From NCBI GenBank assembly GCA_002762845.1, contig PCYB01000022.1, forward strand, positions 1 to 23,503: 23,503 nucleotides of DNA, read 5' to 3'. How positions within the stretch are numbered: position 1 is the first letter of the stretch; each line of letters opens with the position of its first letter. The notes beneath the pieces were generated by a model. The model saw only the letters and a list, made by a program, of their open reading frames with translations, was not told the origin of the DNA and made no database searches. A program made the translations under genes and the position numbers. The stretch is from Candidatus Woesearchaeota archaeon CG10_big_fil_rev_8_21_14_0_10_36_11 (lineage in GTDB: Archaea > Nanobdellota > Nanobdellia > Woesearchaeales > GW2011-AR9). Shown here piece by piece: positions 21,438 through 23,503 of this stretch.

Positions 21438-22766
21438 TTAGTAGTACGTTTGTTCTTCTTCGTTGTCGTCTTTTTTAAGTCTACTGAATCCGATTATCAA
21501 ACCGATAATCACAAGCAAGACCACTAAAACGATTAACGCTATCTCAAGACCGTTTCGTAAGCTCACGCCGTCATCAACTGGTTGGCCAACAACAACATTT
21601 GCACGTAATGCAACGGTTTCAAGAACATCGCTTCCAGATCGAACTGATACTGAAGCCATATGTTCTCCTAGAGGTGCGTCTGCTGCAACAGCAAGGTCAA
21701 CATAAACAACTTTGTTCTTACCAGGTTCAAGAACAACTAAGCTATCACTCACGGTAGCAGTTGCCCAATCACCAGCAACAACATCAACAGTGTATGCTTT
21801 TGATGTTCTACCTGCGTTTGTTAATGCAACACCGTACATAGCTGTTTTACCAGCTGCAACAGTTTGACTTTCAGGACCAATAGCTAACACTAACTTATTA
21901 GATGTTTCTTGGAACATTTCGTTTGCAACAACTGAGATTGTATGTGTTTCACTTACTGTTTCCCGTAAATCGTCATATTGTACTTTTACAACAACGTCAT
22001 ACTCTCCAGCTTCAGCAGTTGGAGGTAATGGAAGAAACATTTCAGGAACGTCTTCGTAATCAATGTTGTTTAGTCCATCTACATCGTCCATCTCAACAAG
22101 ATCAACAAATTCTGATGCACTTACTCCTAATGCAGGAATAGCAACAGTTACTTTAACGTCTTTTTCATCCTTATCGCCGTAGTTTCGTAAAAGAACAGTC
22201 GTTAGTAAAGATCGACCAGCTTTAACGCTGCTTCCAGGTGAAAACGTTACGTCTGCAATGTCAACACCGTGTCGTGCAGGTTCAACTTGTAATACAACAT
22301 ATCGAACGAGTTCTGCACTATCTTTATTATCAACAGTTAATCGAAGTAAGTATCTATCTTTGTCTAATTTTGTAGGCAAGTCAATACTTAACGACTTTCT
22401 TTTTACTGTTTCGCCAACGCCAGGAACATCAATGTTAAACATATGTGTTCTAGCAGAAAGATCTTCATAGTCGCTGTATTCGTATCCACGAAGTTCAACT
22501 TCTACTTCTACATCTTTAAGGTCAGCAAAGGCTGTCAATTCAACATCAACCTGAATTGTTTGACCTTCTTCAACAGAAACTCCACTCAAGTCATTGACGT
22601 CCAAAACGTCAAGTTGTGCTCGAGTATAAAGTTCTGATACGTCTTGATCATCTACTCCCACTTTTGTTATTTCTAGCATACCATTGTCTAGCGTATCTGC
22701 GCTAACCATTGCTACACTTAAAAGACTCATGACGAACAACGCCATCAAAAGTATCCCTTTTCTCAT
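21438..22766 (-). CDS. Secreted surface protein with Ig-like/CARDB domains and C-terminal anchor
   Basis: From the ATG at 22766 the product has 442 residues. It has a clear type I signal peptide (about 1-23, ending VSA), several acidic beta-sandwich regions with CARDB/NEW3-like phrases (VKAGRSLLTTVLLRNYGDKDEKDVKV; GPESQTVAAGKTAMYGVALTN), a C-terminal TM segment at about 407-428 and an acidic tail ending QTYY. The frame opens at a TTG at 22781, but the GGAGG Shine-Dalgarno lies inside that prefix, so 22766 is the true start. It is the second surface protein of this kind in the window and follows a third one upstream. The very low pI fits an exposed cell-surface or S-layer-like role. No enzymatic motif. 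Confidence 0.87.
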   Translation of the reverse strand: MRKGILLMALFVMSLLSVAMVSADTLDNGMLEITKVGVDDQDVSELYTRAQLDVLDVNDLSGVSVEEGQTIQVDVELTAFADLKDVEVEVELRGYEYSDYEDLSARTHMFNIDVPGVGETVKRKSLSIDLPTKLDKDRYLLRLTVDNKDSAELVRYVVLQVEPARHGVDIADVTFSPGSSVKAGRSLLTTVLLRNYGDKDEKDVKVTVAIPALGVSASEFVDLVEMDDVDGLNNIDYEDVPEMFLPLPPTAEAGEYDVVVKVQYDDLRETVSETHTISVVANEMFQETSNKLVLAIGPESQTVAAGKTAMYGVALTNAGRTSKAYTVDVVAGDWATATVSDSLVVLEPGKNKVVYVDLAVAADAPLGEHMASVSVRSGSDVLETVALRANVVVGQPVDDGVSLRNGLEIALIVLVVLLVIIGLIIGFSRLKKDDNEEEQTYY

Positions 22767-22837
22767 TTTATCTTCCTCCAAATTGTTTTAATTTTTTTGA
22801 ACATTTTGTTATGATTTTACCCTTCAAAACCATCCAC

Positions 22838-22862
22838 CATATATAAATGTTTCGCAACATTT
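22838..22862 (-). promoter_or_regulatory. Promoter with overlapping inverted repeat upstream of the surface-protein gene
   Basis: The minus strand has a TATA box (ATTTATATATGG, 22838-22848). A perfect 7-bp inverted repeat AAATGTT-TCGC-AACATTT at 22845-22862 overlaps its upstream edge, where TFB binds. This is a good position for a repressor site. The leader would be about 45 bases. Confidence 0.5.
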
Positions 22863-22900
22863 AGTATTGTTGAGTAGGTACATCAAACAACTACTCTTAG

Positions 22901-22918
22901 ATAGTCTTTCTAGACTAT
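22901..22918. other. Perfect inverted repeat at the stop codon
   Basis: ATAGTCT-TTCT-AGACTAT (7 bp stem, 4-nt loop) spans the TAG stop of the partial surface-protein gene at 22910-22912. It could fold as a hairpin at the message end, but no T-run follows directly. Confidence 0.4.
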
Positions 22919-23503
22919 AGTTAGTAATCTATAGGTTGTTTCTCGTACATAGTCATTACCGGCAGTAATCTTAACAACATACTGACCTGGCCATGCGTCG
23001 TAAGGTACCTGGAACGGAACGATCTCAGACGTTCTTTCATCGTTGTCTAAATCGAAATTTCCTGAGGACACCATAACATTAAGGTCGTACGAAACAACTT
23101 TAACCCTCAAATCATCAAACTCAGTATCACCATTATTTGCAACACCGATACTGAACAAAATTGTATCGCCAGGCATTGCTATTTCTTGTGAAAGGTGGGC
23201 ATGAGAGATAAAGAAGTTTTCTCGTAGAGTTGGGTATGTACAACTTCCATCTTCAGTATTTGCATTTGCATTGTAATTTGATGCTTCTACGTCCATACAA
23301 CCAGATACAACAACAGGTTCGTATTCACAACTAGCATTATCAACTGTTGCAACAGGATTGTAATTTAACGCAGCTGAATCGGTACAACCAGATACAACAA
23401 CTTGATTTGCGACACAAACGTTCCCTTCAAGATGATAGTTAGTATCACATGTTATTGTACATGCTGGATATGCACTTACGTCACCATGAGCAACACTAGC
23501 AGG
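22910..23503 (-). CDS. Surface protein with tandem GCTD-type repeats, 5' end outside the window
   Basis: The minus-strand frame is open to the right edge, so 197 C-terminal residues are seen and the start is missing. From the edge inward there is a Cys-rich EGF-like stretch (CDTNYHLEGNVC), then two tandem repeats of 23 residues at 23321-23389 and 23234-23302 with the pattern GC-x-D-x-x-x-x-NYN-x-x-A-x-x-x-x-x-SC-x-Y, joined by EPVVVS. An Ig-like/CARDB-type domain of about 105 residues follows and ends at the stop, with no C-terminal anchor. The repeat type is well known from large secreted proteins of Bacteroidota and other marine and metagenomic sequences, where it is taken to be a small disulfide-linked or Ca-binding unit. 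It probably shares the cell surface with the next gene downstream. Function unknown. Confidence 0.88.
   Translation of the reverse strand, partial: PASVAHGDVSAYPACTITCDTNYHLEGNVCVANQVVVSGCTDSAALNYNPVATVDNASCEYEPVVVSGCMDVEASNYNANANTEDGSCTYPTLRENFFISHAHLSQEIAMPGDTILFSIGVANNGDTEFDDLRVKVVSYDLNVMVSSGNFDLDNDERTSEIVPFQVPYDAWPGQYVVKITAGNDYVRETTYRLLTIV
23234..23389 (-). repeat. Two tandem 23-residue GCTD...NYN...SC repeats
   Basis: The two coding units share Gly-Cys at the start, Asp at position 4, NYN at 9-11, Ala at 14 and Ser-Cys-x-Tyr at the end, and each is preceded by VVVS. At DNA level the shared stretch CCAGATACAACAAC occurs at both junctions (near 23300 and 23388). Confidence 0.85.

Noticed and set aside
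23230..23400. Possible short direct repeats like a CRISPR
   Set aside because: The repetition is in frame, codes for the GCTD-type protein repeats, has only two units and no uniform spacers.

Overview
The window reads as a piece of an AT-rich archaeal chromosome, most likely from a small-genome DPANN-type lineage (Woesearchaeota/Pacearchaeota-like; this placement is inference). Archaeal marks seen directly are an ABCE1/Rli1 ribosome-recycling ATPase, an archaeal-type glutamyl-tRNA synthetase, a geranylgeranyl-reductase-family flavoprotein, a tRNA with an intron at 37/38 inside a bulge-helix-bulge fold, and TATA boxes about 26 bases upstream of many start codons (leaderless genes), mixed with Shine-Dalgarno-led genes. 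No rRNA, CRISPR array, insertion sequence or integrase was seen, and no gap between genes exceeds 300 bases.

Left part (1-5200), minus strand: glutamate dehydrogenase and a malic enzyme, each with its own promoter, suggest amino-acid/dicarboxylate catabolism feeding NAD(P)H and pyruvate. Next come a membrane-anchored eight-cysteine protein and a large membrane-anchored DsbA-like thioredoxin fused to a degenerate cupredoxin domain, an apparent extracytoplasmic redox pair.

5195-10003, minus strand: a MacB/LolD-type ABC system. Its order of transcription is a secreted CARDB/COG1361-like surface protein, two paralogous FtsX/MacB permeases, a YpjD-like MazG pyrophosphohydrolase with its own internal promoter, and the ATPase, whose start overlaps the MazG gene.

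10133-13415, plus strand: an MNT-HEPN nucleotidyltransferase fusion, gltX, and two small genes of unknown role that overlap each other. A PRC-barrel gene at 13463-13726 lies on the minus strand.

13859-15516, plus strand: a complete prolipoprotein diacylglyceryl transferase (Lgt), a DUF4870-like membrane protein, and a type-1 copper cupredoxin with a bacterial-style lipobox. A lipoprotein-making enzyme beside a likely client is unusual in an archaeon and is one of the two most interesting points here.

15547-18913: ABCE1 on the minus strand. Divergent from it are a 59-residue zinc ribbon, and one base later a tRNA-Thr(CGT) that carries both a 16-nt intron at 37/38 and about 36 extra bases in the D-loop. 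This tRNA is the other main point of interest. Two membrane proteins of unknown function follow.

18994-23503: a two-gene unit with a DUF2334-like polysaccharide deacetylase, a geranylgeranyl reductase homologue, and two surface proteins. The last surface protein runs off the right edge and carries tandem GCTD...NYN...DGSC repeats. Overall the window mixes core translation genes with a cell-envelope set for export, surface proteins, disulfide/copper chemistry and lipoprotein anchoring.
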